Assembly (NCBI RefSeq): GCF_900107455.1
Contig: NZ_FNQB01000002.1
Location: 868,001-932,000 of the forward strand
DNA length: 64,000 bases
From: Asanoa ishikariensis
Lineage (GTDB): Bacteria > Actinomycetota > Actinomycetes > Mycobacteriales > Micromonosporaceae
Direction of reading: 5' to 3'
Positions 8,657-16,536 of this stretch are shown one piece after another. The translations under genes were made by a program, and so were the position numbers. Under the pieces are notes generated by a model. It saw only the letters and a list, made by a program, of their open reading frames with translations. It was not told where the DNA came from and searched no databases. Within the stretch, counting starts at the first letter, position 1, and every line of letters starts with the position of its first letter.

Positions 8657-9531
8657 GCGCGCGAGTCGACACGCTGGACACCGAGGTGGGCTTCGTGCCG
8701 CTCGGCGTCACCTGCCGGGGCGTGGTCCTGATCTACCGGCTGGAGGGTTACGACGTGGTCGCGCTGGCCGGCGTCGACCTCGACATCGCGCCCGGTGAGT
8801 CGGTGGCCCTGGTCGGGCCGTCCGGTGCGGGCAAGTCCACGCTGCTGTCGCTGATGTCCGGTGTGCTGCGGCCCTCGGCCGGGCGGTTGCACGTCGGCGA
8901 GCTCGACCTGGTCAGGGCCGGGCCGGCCGAGGTGCAGCGGCTGCGGGCGGTCGACGTCGGCGTCTCGCTGCAGGGCAGTGCGCGAAACCTGTTGCCGTAC
9001 CTGACCTGCGAGCAGAACGTGCGGTTCGCCCAGCGCGCGGCCCGCAGCCATGGCCGGCGCCCGCCGGACCCGACGGTGATCCTCGACGACGTGGGCCTGC
9101 TGGCCAAGCGCCGCGCGGAGCCGGGTGAGCTGGCACCGGGTGAGCGGCAACGGCTGGCGTTCGCGGTGGCCCTGGCCGCTCGGCCGGGCCTGCTGCTGCT
9201 CGACGAACCGACCAACCAGCTCGACGAGCACTCCCGCGACGAGGTGCTGGAGGTGCTGCACCGCCTGCACGCGGCCGGCACCACGGTCGTGGTCGTCACC
9301 CACGACATCGAGGTCGGCGCGGCGCTCGGCCGCACCGTGACCATCCGCGACGGCCGGGTCGGCGCCGAGGGCCGGCGCGGAGAGGACTACTCCGTGGTGG
9401 GGCGCGACGGTAGCGTGCACCTTCCGACGGAGCTGCTCGACCGGCTGCCGCCGGGCACGCTTGTCAAGATCGCGTCCGACGCCGACGGCACCATCCGGCT
9501 CGTACCGGCGCTCGAAGGGGGAAACCGATGA
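8653..9531 (+). CDS. ABC transporter ATPase with extra C-terminal domain (module 1)
   Basis: A 292-residue ATP-binding subunit for the preceding permease. Walker A is GPSGAGKST, the signature is the variant LAPGERQRLAF instead of LSGGQ, Walker B is LLLLDEPTNQLD, and the H-loop is VTHD, so ATPase activity is likely. After the usual end of a LolD-like domain (about residue 235) lie some 55 more residues, including DGSVHLPTELLDRLPPGT and DGTIRLVP. This pattern resembles an AbrB/SpoVT swapped-hairpin and is shared with the ATPase at 12.6 kb. The ATG overlaps the permease stop, and its own stop overlaps the next ATPase start, so the three genes form one tightly coupled operon. Confidence 0.92.
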   Translation: MSARVDTLDTEVGFVPLGVTCRGVVLIYRLEGYDVVALAGVDLDIAPGESVALVGPSGAGKSTLLSLMSGVLRPSAGRLHVGELDLVRAGPAEVQRLRAVDVGVSLQGSARNLLPYLTCEQNVRFAQRAARSHGRRPPDPTVILDDVGLLAKRRAEPGELAPGERQRLAFAVALAARPGLLLLDEPTNQLDEHSRDEVLEVLHRLHAAGTTVVVVTHDIEVGAALGRTVTIRDGRVGAEGRRGEDYSVVGRDGSVHLPTELLDRLPPGTLVKIASDADGTIRLVPALEGGNR

Positions 9532-10202
9532 GCAGGACCATCGTCGTCGACGAGGTGACCGTCGCGTACGGCGCGGGCGAGCCGGTGCTGGCCGGCGTCT
9601 CCGCGCTCGCCACGCCGGGGCAGGTGCTCGCCGTGACCGGCCCGTCCGGAGCCGGCAAGACGACGCTGCTGTGGACCATGGCCGGGCTGCTGCGCCCGTC
9701 GGCGGGCAGCGTGACCGTGGACGGCGAGGCGGTCCGCGACCGGGACTTCGCGGTCGCGCAGCAGATCGTGCTGGTGCCGCAGGACAACGGGCTGGCCGCG
9801 ATCCTGACCGCCGCCGAGAACGTGCAGGTCGCCCTCATCGCCGGTGGCGTCACACCGCCGGAGGCGCGCCGGCGCACCGCCGAGGCCCTGGAGCGGCTGG
9901 GCCTGAGCGGCCAGGCCGACCAGCTCGTCGAGGAGCTCTCCGGTGGCCAGCAGCAGCGCACGGCGATCGCCCGGGGGCTCGCGCTGCACGGTGACGTGGT
10001 GCTGGCCGACGAGGTCACCAGCGAGCTCGACGCGACCAACCGGCAGAAGGTCATCGACCTGCTCCGCGAGGAGGCGTTCCGGGGCGCGGCGGTCGTGTTC
10101 GCGACTCACGACCCGGAGGCGGCCGCGGCCTGCGACGCGGAGCTGCACCTCGTCGACGGGCGGGCCGAACTGGTGCGGGGTGCTGCCGTCAAGGCCGGCT
10201 GA
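9528..10202 (+). CDS. ABC transporter ATPase, short (module 1)
   Basis: A 224-residue ATP-binding subunit with Walker A GPSGAGKTT, a Q-loop region around LVPQDNG, a canonical signature ELSGGQQQRTAIARGL and the H-loop ATHD. Walker B reads VVLADEVTSELD, with Val in place of the usual Pro after the catalytic Glu; this is tolerable. It begins in an ATGA overlap with the preceding ATPase. One permease with two different ATPases suggests an asymmetric heterodimer, or sharing with the two permeases of module 2, which has only one ATPase. It lacks the extra C-terminal domain seen in its two neighbours. Confidence 0.92.
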   Translation: MSRTIVVDEVTVAYGAGEPVLAGVSALATPGQVLAVTGPSGAGKTTLLWTMAGLLRPSAGSVTVDGEAVRDRDFAVAQQIVLVPQDNGLAAILTAAENVQVALIAGGVTPPEARRRTAEALERLGLSGQADQLVEELSGGQQQRTAIARGLALHGDVVLADEVTSELDATNRQKVIDLLREEAFRGAAVVFATHDPEAAAACDAELHLVDGRAELVRGAAVKAG

Positions 10203-10234
10203 CAGGGTTGCCTGGCGGGGCTAGGGTGCCGGCC

Positions 10235-10780
10235 ATGACCGAAGCCAGCACCACGGCTGCCGACGACGCGGCGGCGGCCCAGGCACACGTGCCAGCACAG
10301 CGGCCGGAGAGCAACGGCGAGGGTGTCGCGATCTCCGAGGTGGTCGAGCGCGCCACGGCCGCGTCCGGCCGGGTCGCGTCGGCGGTCGTCGAACGACTGC
10401 GCAACGAGGGTTCCCTGGCCGCCGAGCGCGGCGCGACCACCGTCGCCGACGAGGTCGTCGAGAAGATCGCCGGGATCGCCGTGCGCGGGGTGCCCGGCGT
10501 CCACGACCTCGGCGGCGACGTCGCCCGGGTGTTCGCCGGCCTGCGCGAGCGGGTCGGCCTCGGTGACGCCGACGACGCGGCCGACCGGGGCGTCAAGGTC
10601 CGCCTCCAGGGCGACCAGGCCACGGTCGAGATCACCCTGGTCATCGAGTACGGGCAGGTCGTGCGCACCGTGACCGACGCGGTCCGGGCCGAGGTGATCA
10701 GCTCCGTCGAGAAGATGCTCAGCCTGCACGTGACCGAGGTGAACATCAGGGTTGACGACGTACACGTACCAGAGGCTTAG
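10235..10780 (+). CDS. Asp23/Gls24-family envelope stress protein
   Basis: A 181-residue protein with an Ala/Glu-rich, probably disordered start and an Asp23/Gls24 domain from about residue 65. Recognisable features are VADEVVEKIAGIAVRGVPGV, the loop region, and a strand-rich half (VKVRLQGDQATVEITLVIEYG, broken by loops) ending EVNIRVDDVHV. Members associate with the inner face of the membrane and are linked to envelope stress; the biochemical activity is unknown. TAGGGT at 10222-10227 precedes the ATG by seven bases, which suggests its own promoter and a leaderless message despite the short gap to the ABC operon. It separates that operon from the mutase gene. Confidence 0.85.
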   Translation: MTEASTTAADDAAAAQAHVPAQRPESNGEGVAISEVVERATAASGRVASAVVERLRNEGSLAAERGATTVADEVVEKIAGIAVRGVPGVHDLGGDVARVFAGLRERVGLGDADDAADRGVKVRLQGDQATVEITLVIEYGQVVRTVTDAVRAEVISSVEKMLSLHVTEVNIRVDDVHVPEA

Positions 10781-10813
10781 CGATCGTTCAGGCGAACCAT
10801 CTAGACTGGCCCG

Positions 10814-12487
10814 ATGGACGCCGAGGAGATCGCTGCTGGGCGAGCGCGCTGGCAGGCCCGCTACGACGCCGCACGCAAGCGCGACGCCGACTTCACCACG
10901 CTCTCCGGCATGCCGGTCGAGCCGGTCTACGGGCCGCCTCCTGGCGCCGACGTGCCCGGTTTCGAGCGGGTCGGCTGGCCCGGTGAATATCCCTACACCC
11001 GCGGCCTCTACCCGACCGGCTACCGGGGCCGCACCTGGACGATCCGGCAGTTCGCCGGCTTCGGCAACGCGCAGCAGACCAACGAGCGCTACAAGCTGAT
11101 CCTCGGCGCCGGCGGCGGCGGGCTGTCGGTCGCGTTCGACATGCCGACCCTGATGGGTCGCGACTCCGACGACGCGCAGGCGCTGGGCGAGGTCGGCCAT
11201 TGCGGCGTGGCCATCGACTCGGCCGCCGACATGGACGAGCTCTTCGACGGCATCGACCTGGCCTCGGTCACCACCTCGATGACGATCTCCGGGCCCGCGG
11301 TGCCGGTCTTCTGCATGTATCTGGTGGCCGCCGAGCGGCAGGGCGCCGACCTGAGCAAGCTCGACGGGACGCTGCAGACCGACATCTTCAAGGAATACAT
11401 CGCGCAGAAGGAGTGGCTCTTCGAGCCGGAGCCGCACCTGCGCCTGATCGGCGACCTGATGGAATACTGCGCCCGCGAGATCCCCCGCTACAAGCCGCTG
11501 TCGGTCTCGGGCTACCACATCCGCGAGGCCGGCTCGACCGCCGCGCAGGAGCTCGCGTACACGCTCGCTGACGGCTTCGGCTACGTCGAGCTCGGCCTGT
11601 CCCGGGGTCTCGACATCAACACGTTCGCTCCCGGCCTGTCGTTCTTCTTCGACTCGCACGTCGACTTCTTCGAAGAGATCGCCAAGTTCCGCGCCGCCCG
11701 GCGCATCTGGGCGCGCTGGCTGCGCGACGTCTACGGCGCCACCGACGAACGCGCCCTCTGGCTGCGCTTCCACACGCAGACCGCGGGCGTCTCGCTGACC
11801 GCGCAGCAGCCGGTCAACAACGTCGTCCGCACCGCCGTGGAAGCGCTGGCCGCGGTGCTCGGTGGCACCAACTCGCTGCACACCAACGCGCTCGACGAGA
11901 CGCTGGCGCTGCCCACCGACGAGTCGGCCGAGATCGCCCTGCGCACGCAGCAGGTGCTGATGGAGGAGACCGGCGTGACCAACGTGGCCGACCCGCTGGG
12001 CGGCTCCTGGTACGTCGAGGCGCTCACCGACGCCATCGAGGCCGAGGCGGAGAAGACCTTCGAGCGGATCCGCGAGCTGGGCTCCGACGGCACGATCACC
12101 TCGGGCATCCTGCGCGGCATCGAAGACGGCTGGTTCACCGCCGCGATCGCCGACTCGGCTTTTACTTACCAGCGTGCCCTCGAAAAGGGTGAGAAGAAGA
12201 TCGTCGGGGTCAACGTGCACACCTCCACCACCGCCAAGGAGCTGGAGATCCTGCGCATCTCGCACGAGGTCGAGATCGAGCAGAAGGCGCTGCTGGGCCG
12301 CCGCAAGGCCGCCCGCGACGAGGCGGTCGTCGAGGCCGCCCTCAAGCGGATGGTCGACGTGGCCAGGACCGGCGACAACATGATCCCGGCCATGCTGGAC
12401 GCCGTGCGCGTCGAGGCGACCCTGGGCGAGATCTGCGGCGTCCTGAAGGACGAGTGGGGCATTTACCGGGAACCCGCACGCTTCTGA
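10814..12487 (+). CDS. icmA: Isobutyryl-CoA mutase-type large subunit (B12-dependent acyl-CoA mutase)
   Basis: A 557-residue TIM-barrel catalytic subunit without the C-terminal cobalamin-binding domain, so it needs a separate B12 subunit (IcmB type, about 135 residues), which is not in this window. Two substrate-specificity positions decide the call: Phe80 in [12 protein letters not shown] and Gln198 in KEYIAQKEW. In methylmalonyl-CoA mutases these are Tyr and Arg; in Streptomyces isobutyryl-CoA mutase they are Phe80 and Gln198, the same numbers. The enzyme should therefore interconvert isobutyryl-CoA and n-butyryl-CoA, linking valine breakdown with the C4 pool used by Ccr. TAGACT (10802-10807) lies six bases before the ATG, so the message is probably leaderless. 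Automatic annotation would probably call it methylmalonyl-CoA mutase. Confidence 0.9.
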   Translation: MDAEEIAAGRARWQARYDAARKRDADFTTLSGMPVEPVYGPPPGADVPGFERVGWPGEYPYTRGLYPTGYRGRTWTIRQFAGFGNAQQTNERYKLILGAGGGGLSVAFDMPTLMGRDSDDAQALGEVGHCGVAIDSAADMDELFDGIDLASVTTSMTISGPAVPVFCMYLVAAERQGADLSKLDGTLQTDIFKEYIAQKEWLFEPEPHLRLIGDLMEYCAREIPRYKPLSVSGYHIREAGSTAAQELAYTLADGFGYVELGLSRGLDINTFAPGLSFFFDSHVDFFEEIAKFRAARRIWARWLRDVYGATDERALWLRFHTQTAGVSLTAQQPVNNVVRTAVEALAAVLGGTNSLHTNALDETLALPTDESAEIALRTQQVLMEETGVTNVADPLGGSWYVEALTDAIEAEAEKTFERIRELGSDGTITSGILRGIEDGWFTAAIADSAFTYQRALEKGEKKIVGVNVHTSTTAKELEILRISHEVEIEQKALLGRRKAARDEAVVEAALKRMVDVARTGDNMIPAMLDAVRVEATLGEICGVLKDEWGIYREPARF

Positions 12488-12523
12488 GGCCAGCTCTGCT
12501 AACGCTGTGATCACGGGGCTGCG

Positions 12524-12545
12524 CTATCGCCGTCATAGGTGATAG
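12524..12545. promoter_or_regulatory. Candidate operator ahead of ABC module 2
   Basis: CTATCGCC-(6)-GGTGATAG forms a dyad with seven of eight positions matching, ending nine bases before the GTG of the module 2 ATPase. It overlaps the place where a promoter must lie. The binding protein is unknown; this is only a structural observation. Confidence 0.35.
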
Positions 12546-12554
12546 GCAGTACCC

Positions 12555-13421
12555 GTGTCGGGTCTCGCTGTCGCATGTCGCCGGGTGGTGCACATCTATC
12601 GTGCCGAGGCGGGCGATGTCGTCGCCCTCTCCGGTGTCGACCTGTCGATCGGTCCCGGCGAGATGCTCGCGCTGGTCGGCCCGTCGGGTTCAGGCAAGTC
12701 CACGTTGGTCGCGCTGCTCGCCGGGCTCATGCGCCCGTCCGCCGGGCGGGTCAACGTCGGCACCTTCGACCTAGGCAAGCTCAGCGACGCCGAGATCTCG
12801 CGGCTGCGCGGCACCCAGATCGGTGTGGTGCTCCAGGGCGCCGCCCGCAACCTGTTGCCGTACGCGTCGCTGGAGCGCAACGTCTGGCTCGCCCAGCGCC
12901 GCGCCGCCCGCACCGAGGGCATCGAGCTCGAAGATCCGGAGCGCATCCTCGACCTGGTCGGCCTGCGCGGCAAGGGCGCGGCGCGGCTGACCGACCTGGC
13001 GCCCGGCGCCCGCCAGCGCGCCGCGCTCGCGGTCGGCATCGCCGCGTCGCCCGGCCTGCTGCTGGTCGACGAGCCGACCAGCCAGCTCGACTCGCACGGC
13101 CGCGACGAGGTGCTCGACGCGCTGGAGACGGTCAACGCCGAGCGCGGCACCACCGTCGTCGTGGTCACCCACGACGCCGAGGTCGGCGCGCGCCTGGGCC
13201 GGGCGGTCACCATCCGCGACGGCCGGGTCGGTGCCGAAGGACGCGGGGGCCAGGACTTCGCCGTGGTCGCCGGCGACGGCACCGTGCAACTACCGCCCGA
13301 CGTGCTCGGCCACTTCCCGCCCGGCACCCTGTTCACCGTCGACCAGGCCGACGGCAGCGTGACCCTGGTTCCCGGCGGTGCCGCCCAGCTCCCGGAGTCG
13401 CACACCGGCGACGCGGCGTAA
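12555..13421 (+). CDS. ABC transporter ATPase with extra C-terminal domain (module 2)
   Basis: A 288-residue paralogue of the ATPase at 8.65 kb. Walker A is GPSGSGKST, the variant signature is LAPGARQRAAL, Walker B is LLLVDEPTSQLD and the H-loop is VTHD. The post-ATPase tail again carries the AbrB-like pattern (DGTVQLPPDVLGHFPPGT, then DGSVTLVP). The GTG at 12555 has no good Shine-Dalgarno. It leads a three-gene run with the next permease only 7 bp downstream. Gene order here is ATPase-permease-permease, against permease-ATPase-ATPase in module 1, so the two modules look like rearranged duplicates that may form mixed complexes. Confidence 0.92.
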   Translation: MSGLAVACRRVVHIYRAEAGDVVALSGVDLSIGPGEMLALVGPSGSGKSTLVALLAGLMRPSAGRVNVGTFDLGKLSDAEISRLRGTQIGVVLQGAARNLLPYASLERNVWLAQRRAARTEGIELEDPERILDLVGLRGKGAARLTDLAPGARQRAALAVGIAASPGLLLVDEPTSQLDSHGRDEVLDALETVNAERGTTVVVVTHDAEVGARLGRAVTIRDGRVGAEGRGGQDFAVVAGDGTVQLPPDVLGHFPPGTLFTVDQADGSVTLVPGGAAQLPESHTGDAA

Positions 13422-13428
13422 CCCGCGG

Positions 13429-16400
13429 ATGTTCGGAGTCGTTCGGGGCGCGCTGCGGGCGCGCCGTGCACAGGCCGCCACGGTGCTCGTGCTCACCGGC
13501 CTCGCCGTGGCCGTCGCCGCCGCCGCGCCCTGGTACGTCCGAGCCGCGGAACGCTCGGTCGCGGTGGCCGATGTCGACGGTGCCCGTTCCAGCGAGCTGG
13601 TGGTGCGGATCGCCGGCCAGGTCGAGGGCGCGATCGCGGCCGGTGGCCGCGTGCGTCCGGGGGCCGACGTGGTCTCCGAGGTCGACCAGCAGGCCGGCGC
13701 TTTGGTCGACGTCCCCGGGGCCGACAGCACCGTGTCCCTGCGCGAGACCGGCGCGATTGTCTCTGAGTTGGCCCGGGTGAGCCTACGGGTGGTCTACCGC
13801 GACGACATGTGCGAGCACCTGGCGGTCGAGGGCACCTGCCCGCGCGCCGCCGGTGAGGTGCTGCTCAGCCGGCGCACCGCGCAGGCGCTCCAGGTGAAGG
13901 CCGGCGACAAGGTCGACTTCGTGCTGTCCTCACAGCCGCCGATCGAGTTCACCGTCGTCGGCATCTACCAGTTGTCGGATCCACTCGGCCAGTACTGGGC
14001 GCTGACCGACTTCGGCGGTTCGTCGGCACTCGACCCTGGCGCGGACGGGCCCGGCGACCCGGCCTTCGTCGGCTCCGACACCGTCGCGGCACTGCCGATC
14101 AAGGAGATCTCGGCCGACTACCACGTGCGGATCCCGCCCGGCATGTTCCTCGACGACCTCGCCGGGCTGCGTGCCGACCTCGCGCCGGTCGGCCGGGACA
14201 ACGGCGCCTGGCGGGTCAACACCGACGCCGTCACGCTGGCCAACCGGATCGACCGGGAACGTGACCTCGTCAGCCTCGGCGTCGGCGTGGCGGCCGTACA
14301 ACTGCTGGTGCTCTGCTGGTTCGGGCTGTTCTTCGCGGTCCGGCACACGGCCGAGCAGCGCCGGCCCGACATCGGCCTGCTGAAACTGCGTGGTGCCGCG
14401 CGGTGGCGGCTCTGGCACCTGGCGATCGCGCAGAGCGCGGTGCCGATGCTGTTCGGCGCGGTGATCGGTGCGGCCGCCGGGCTCGGTATGGCAAGGCTGG
14501 TCGCCGGCAACGTCCAGGAGACCGGCTCGGCCGCGATCCTGTCCGGCATCGCCGCGCTCGCGGCCCTGGCCGGCGCTGTGCTCGCGGCGGTCGCCGCGGA
14601 CGCCGGCGGCATGCGCGCACCGGTGACCGACCTGCTCCGGCATGTGCCGTCCCGGCGCCGCGGCTGGCGGGCCGAGGTGGTCGACCTGGTCATCGTGCTG
14701 GTCGCCGCGGCCGGCCTCTACCAGAGCTACGCGACCTCGGTCGAGCGCGACGACACGACCGGCCTCTCGCTGCTCGCGCCCGCGCTGGTCGCGGTCCTCG
14801 TCGCGCTCGCCGCCGGCCGGCTGCTCACCCCGTTGGCCGGCCGGGTCGGCCGGCGCGCGCTGCGATCCGGCCGGGTCCCGGCGGCGCTCGGCGCCACCCA
14901 GCTCGCCCGGCGGCCGGGCACGCACCGCGTTTTCGCGTTGCTGGTCATCGCCGTCGCGCTGCTCGGCACCGCGATCGGCGGCTGGACCGCGGCCAGTGAC
15001 AGCCGGGTCGAGCGGGCCCGCCACGAGCTCGGCGCCGACCGGGTGCTCACGGTCCAGGCCCGCAGCCGCGCACAGCTCGTCGCCGCCGTGCGTGCCGCCG
15101 ACCCCGGCGGCCGGCAGGCGATGGCTGTGGTGCGCGGCCTCAACGGCCCCGCGACGGTGCTGCTCGCCGTCGACTCGGCCCGCTTCGCGGCGGTCGCCGA
15201 CTGGCAGCCGGTGTACGGAGGCCCGCCGCCCGCCACCCTGGCCGACCTGCTCCACCCCGCGGCACCCGCCGCACTGTCCACCGCCGACGGCGAGCTGACC
15301 CTCGACGTCGAGGTCAAGCTGCTGCCCGCACCCCTGGCACCCTTGGAACCGGGCGACACCGGCGGTGCCGCGGGTGGTGCCGCCTCGGCCGTGGCCGAAC
15401 CCCTGCTCGTCCTGCTGCACCTGATGGACCCGGCCGGCGACCAGATCACCGTGCGGTTCGGCCCGGTCAGCGGCCCGCGGGCCAGCTACACCGCGACGCT
15501 GAGCGGTTGCGGTGGCGGCTGCCGGGTGCTCGGCATCGAGCCGGTGAACCGCAACTTCGCCGGCCGCTCGGTGGTGCCGGAGCCGGGGACGACGGTCACC
15601 GTCTTCGGGCTCTCCGGTGCCGGCGGGCCGGTCCTGCCGCCCGCCGCACTCGCTGACGTATCGCGCTGGCGGGCCGGAGTCGGCGCCGACATGGTCGGCC
15701 CCAACCTGACCATGGCGGACGGCGCACTCACCATCACCGCCGTCCGCGCCGCGCGCGAGTCCGACCGGGCCACCCGGGTCTACGCCGTCGACGCGCCCGC
15801 GCCGCTGCCGGTGGTCTCCACCGACAACGCGCCGACACCGGCGGCCGGCGACCCCCGGCTGCCCGTCTTCGGGGGTGAGGACGTGCCGATCCGCAAGGTC
15901 GGTGTCGTAGGCACCCTGCCCACCGCCGGCCGGTTCGGCTACCTGATGGACCTGGAATACGCGGACCGGATCGCCGAGAACCCCGGCACCGAGGACGTGC
16001 CGCAGGTCTGGCTGACCGCCGACGCCGCACCCGACATCGTCGACCGGCTGCGGGCCGGCGGGGTGACCGTGATCTCCGACGAGACGTCGGCCAGGTTGAC
16101 CGACCGGTTCGGCCGCGAGGCACCACCGGCCGCGTTGGGCTTCCAGCTCGTCGCCGCCCTCGCCGGACTGCTGCTCACCGCCGGCGCGTTCATCGTGGTG
16201 GCCGCCGTCGAACGCCCCGAACGGGCGGCCGAGCTCGCCGCGTTGCGCGCACAGGGCCTGCCACCGCGAGTCGTCAGCCGGGTCGCCTGGGGTGGTTACC
16301 TCGGGCTCGCATTGGCGGCGATCGCGCTCGGCATCGGCGCGAGCGCGCTGGCCCAGGCGGTCACCCGCCGGCCGATCCCGCTCTTCGTCGACGGCTGGAA

Positions 16401-16536
16401 CGTGCTGCCGGTCGCCGCTGGCCCACAGTTCGTCCCGCTCGGCCTGGCCCTGCTCGGCGCGCTGCTGGTCGTCGGCACGGCCGGCGCGGCGGCCGCGACG
16501 CTGCTCGTCCGCGCGGTCGACGAGGAGTCCGCGTGA
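13429..16536 (+). CDS. Giant FtsX/MacB-like ABC transporter permease (module 2, first)
   Basis: A 1035-residue paralogue of the 5.6-kb permease. An N-terminal helix (residues 18-38) is followed by a long extracellular segment, central helices around 290-410 and 430-490, a helix near 510-530, a second large extracellular region, and three helices near 910-1030. The cysteine positions recur as MCEHLAVEGTCPRAAGE and CGGGCRVLGIE. I start it at ATG 13429, 7 bp after the ATPase stop; in-frame codons further upstream would overlap the ATPase. The stop overlaps the next permease by four bases (GTGA). Function is inferred only from fold and partners: an ATP-driven envelope exporter or mechanotransmission complex. 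Confidence 0.87.
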   Translation: MFGVVRGALRARRAQAATVLVLTGLAVAVAAAAPWYVRAAERSVAVADVDGARSSELVVRIAGQVEGAIAAGGRVRPGADVVSEVDQQAGALVDVPGADSTVSLRETGAIVSELARVSLRVVYRDDMCEHLAVEGTCPRAAGEVLLSRRTAQALQVKAGDKVDFVLSSQPPIEFTVVGIYQLSDPLGQYWALTDFGGSSALDPGADGPGDPAFVGSDTVAALPIKEISADYHVRIPPGMFLDDLAGLRADLAPVGRDNGAWRVNTDAVTLANRIDRERDLVSLGVGVAAVQLLVLCWFGLFFAVRHTAEQRRPDIGLLKLRGAARWRLWHLAIAQSAVPMLFGAVIGAAAGLGMARLVAGNVQETGSAAILSGIAALAALAGAVLAAVAADAGGMRAPVTDLLRHVPSRRRGWRAEVVDLVIVLVAAAGLYQSYATSVERDDTTGLSLLAPALVAVLVALAAGRLLTPLAGRVGRRALRSGRVPAALGATQLARRPGTHRVFALLVIAVALLGTAIGGWTAASDSRVERARHELGADRVLTVQARSRAQLVAAVRAADPGGRQAMAVVRGLNGPATVLLAVDSARFAAVADWQPVYGGPPPATLADLLHPAAPAALSTADGELTLDVEVKLLPAPLAPLEPGDTGGAAGGAASAVAEPLLVLLHLMDPAGDQITVRFGPVSGPRASYTATLSGCGGGCRVLGIEPVNRNFAGRSVVPEPGTTVTVFGLSGAGGPVLPPAALADVSRWRAGVGADMVGPNLTMADGALTITAVRAARESDRATRVYAVDAPAPLPVVSTDNAPTPAAGDPRLPVFGGEDVPIRKVGVVGTLPTAGRFGYLMDLEYADRIAENPGTEDVPQVWLTADAAPDIVDRLRAGGVTVISDETSARLTDRFGREAPPAALGFQLVAALAGLLLTAGAFIVVAAVERPERAAELAALRAQGLPPRVVSRVAWGGYLGLALAAIALGIGASALAQAVTRRPIPLFVDGWNVLPVAAGPQFVPLGLALLGALLVVGTAGAAAATLLVRAVDEESA

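Noticed and set aside
10814-12487. Methylmalonyl-CoA mutase
   Set aside because: The Tyr and Arg specificity residues are Phe80 and Gln198, as in isobutyryl-CoA mutase.
10106-12514. An 802-codon antisense frame over the Asp23-family and mutase genes
   Set aside because: It lacks any family resemblance and is a shadow of real plus-strand codons.
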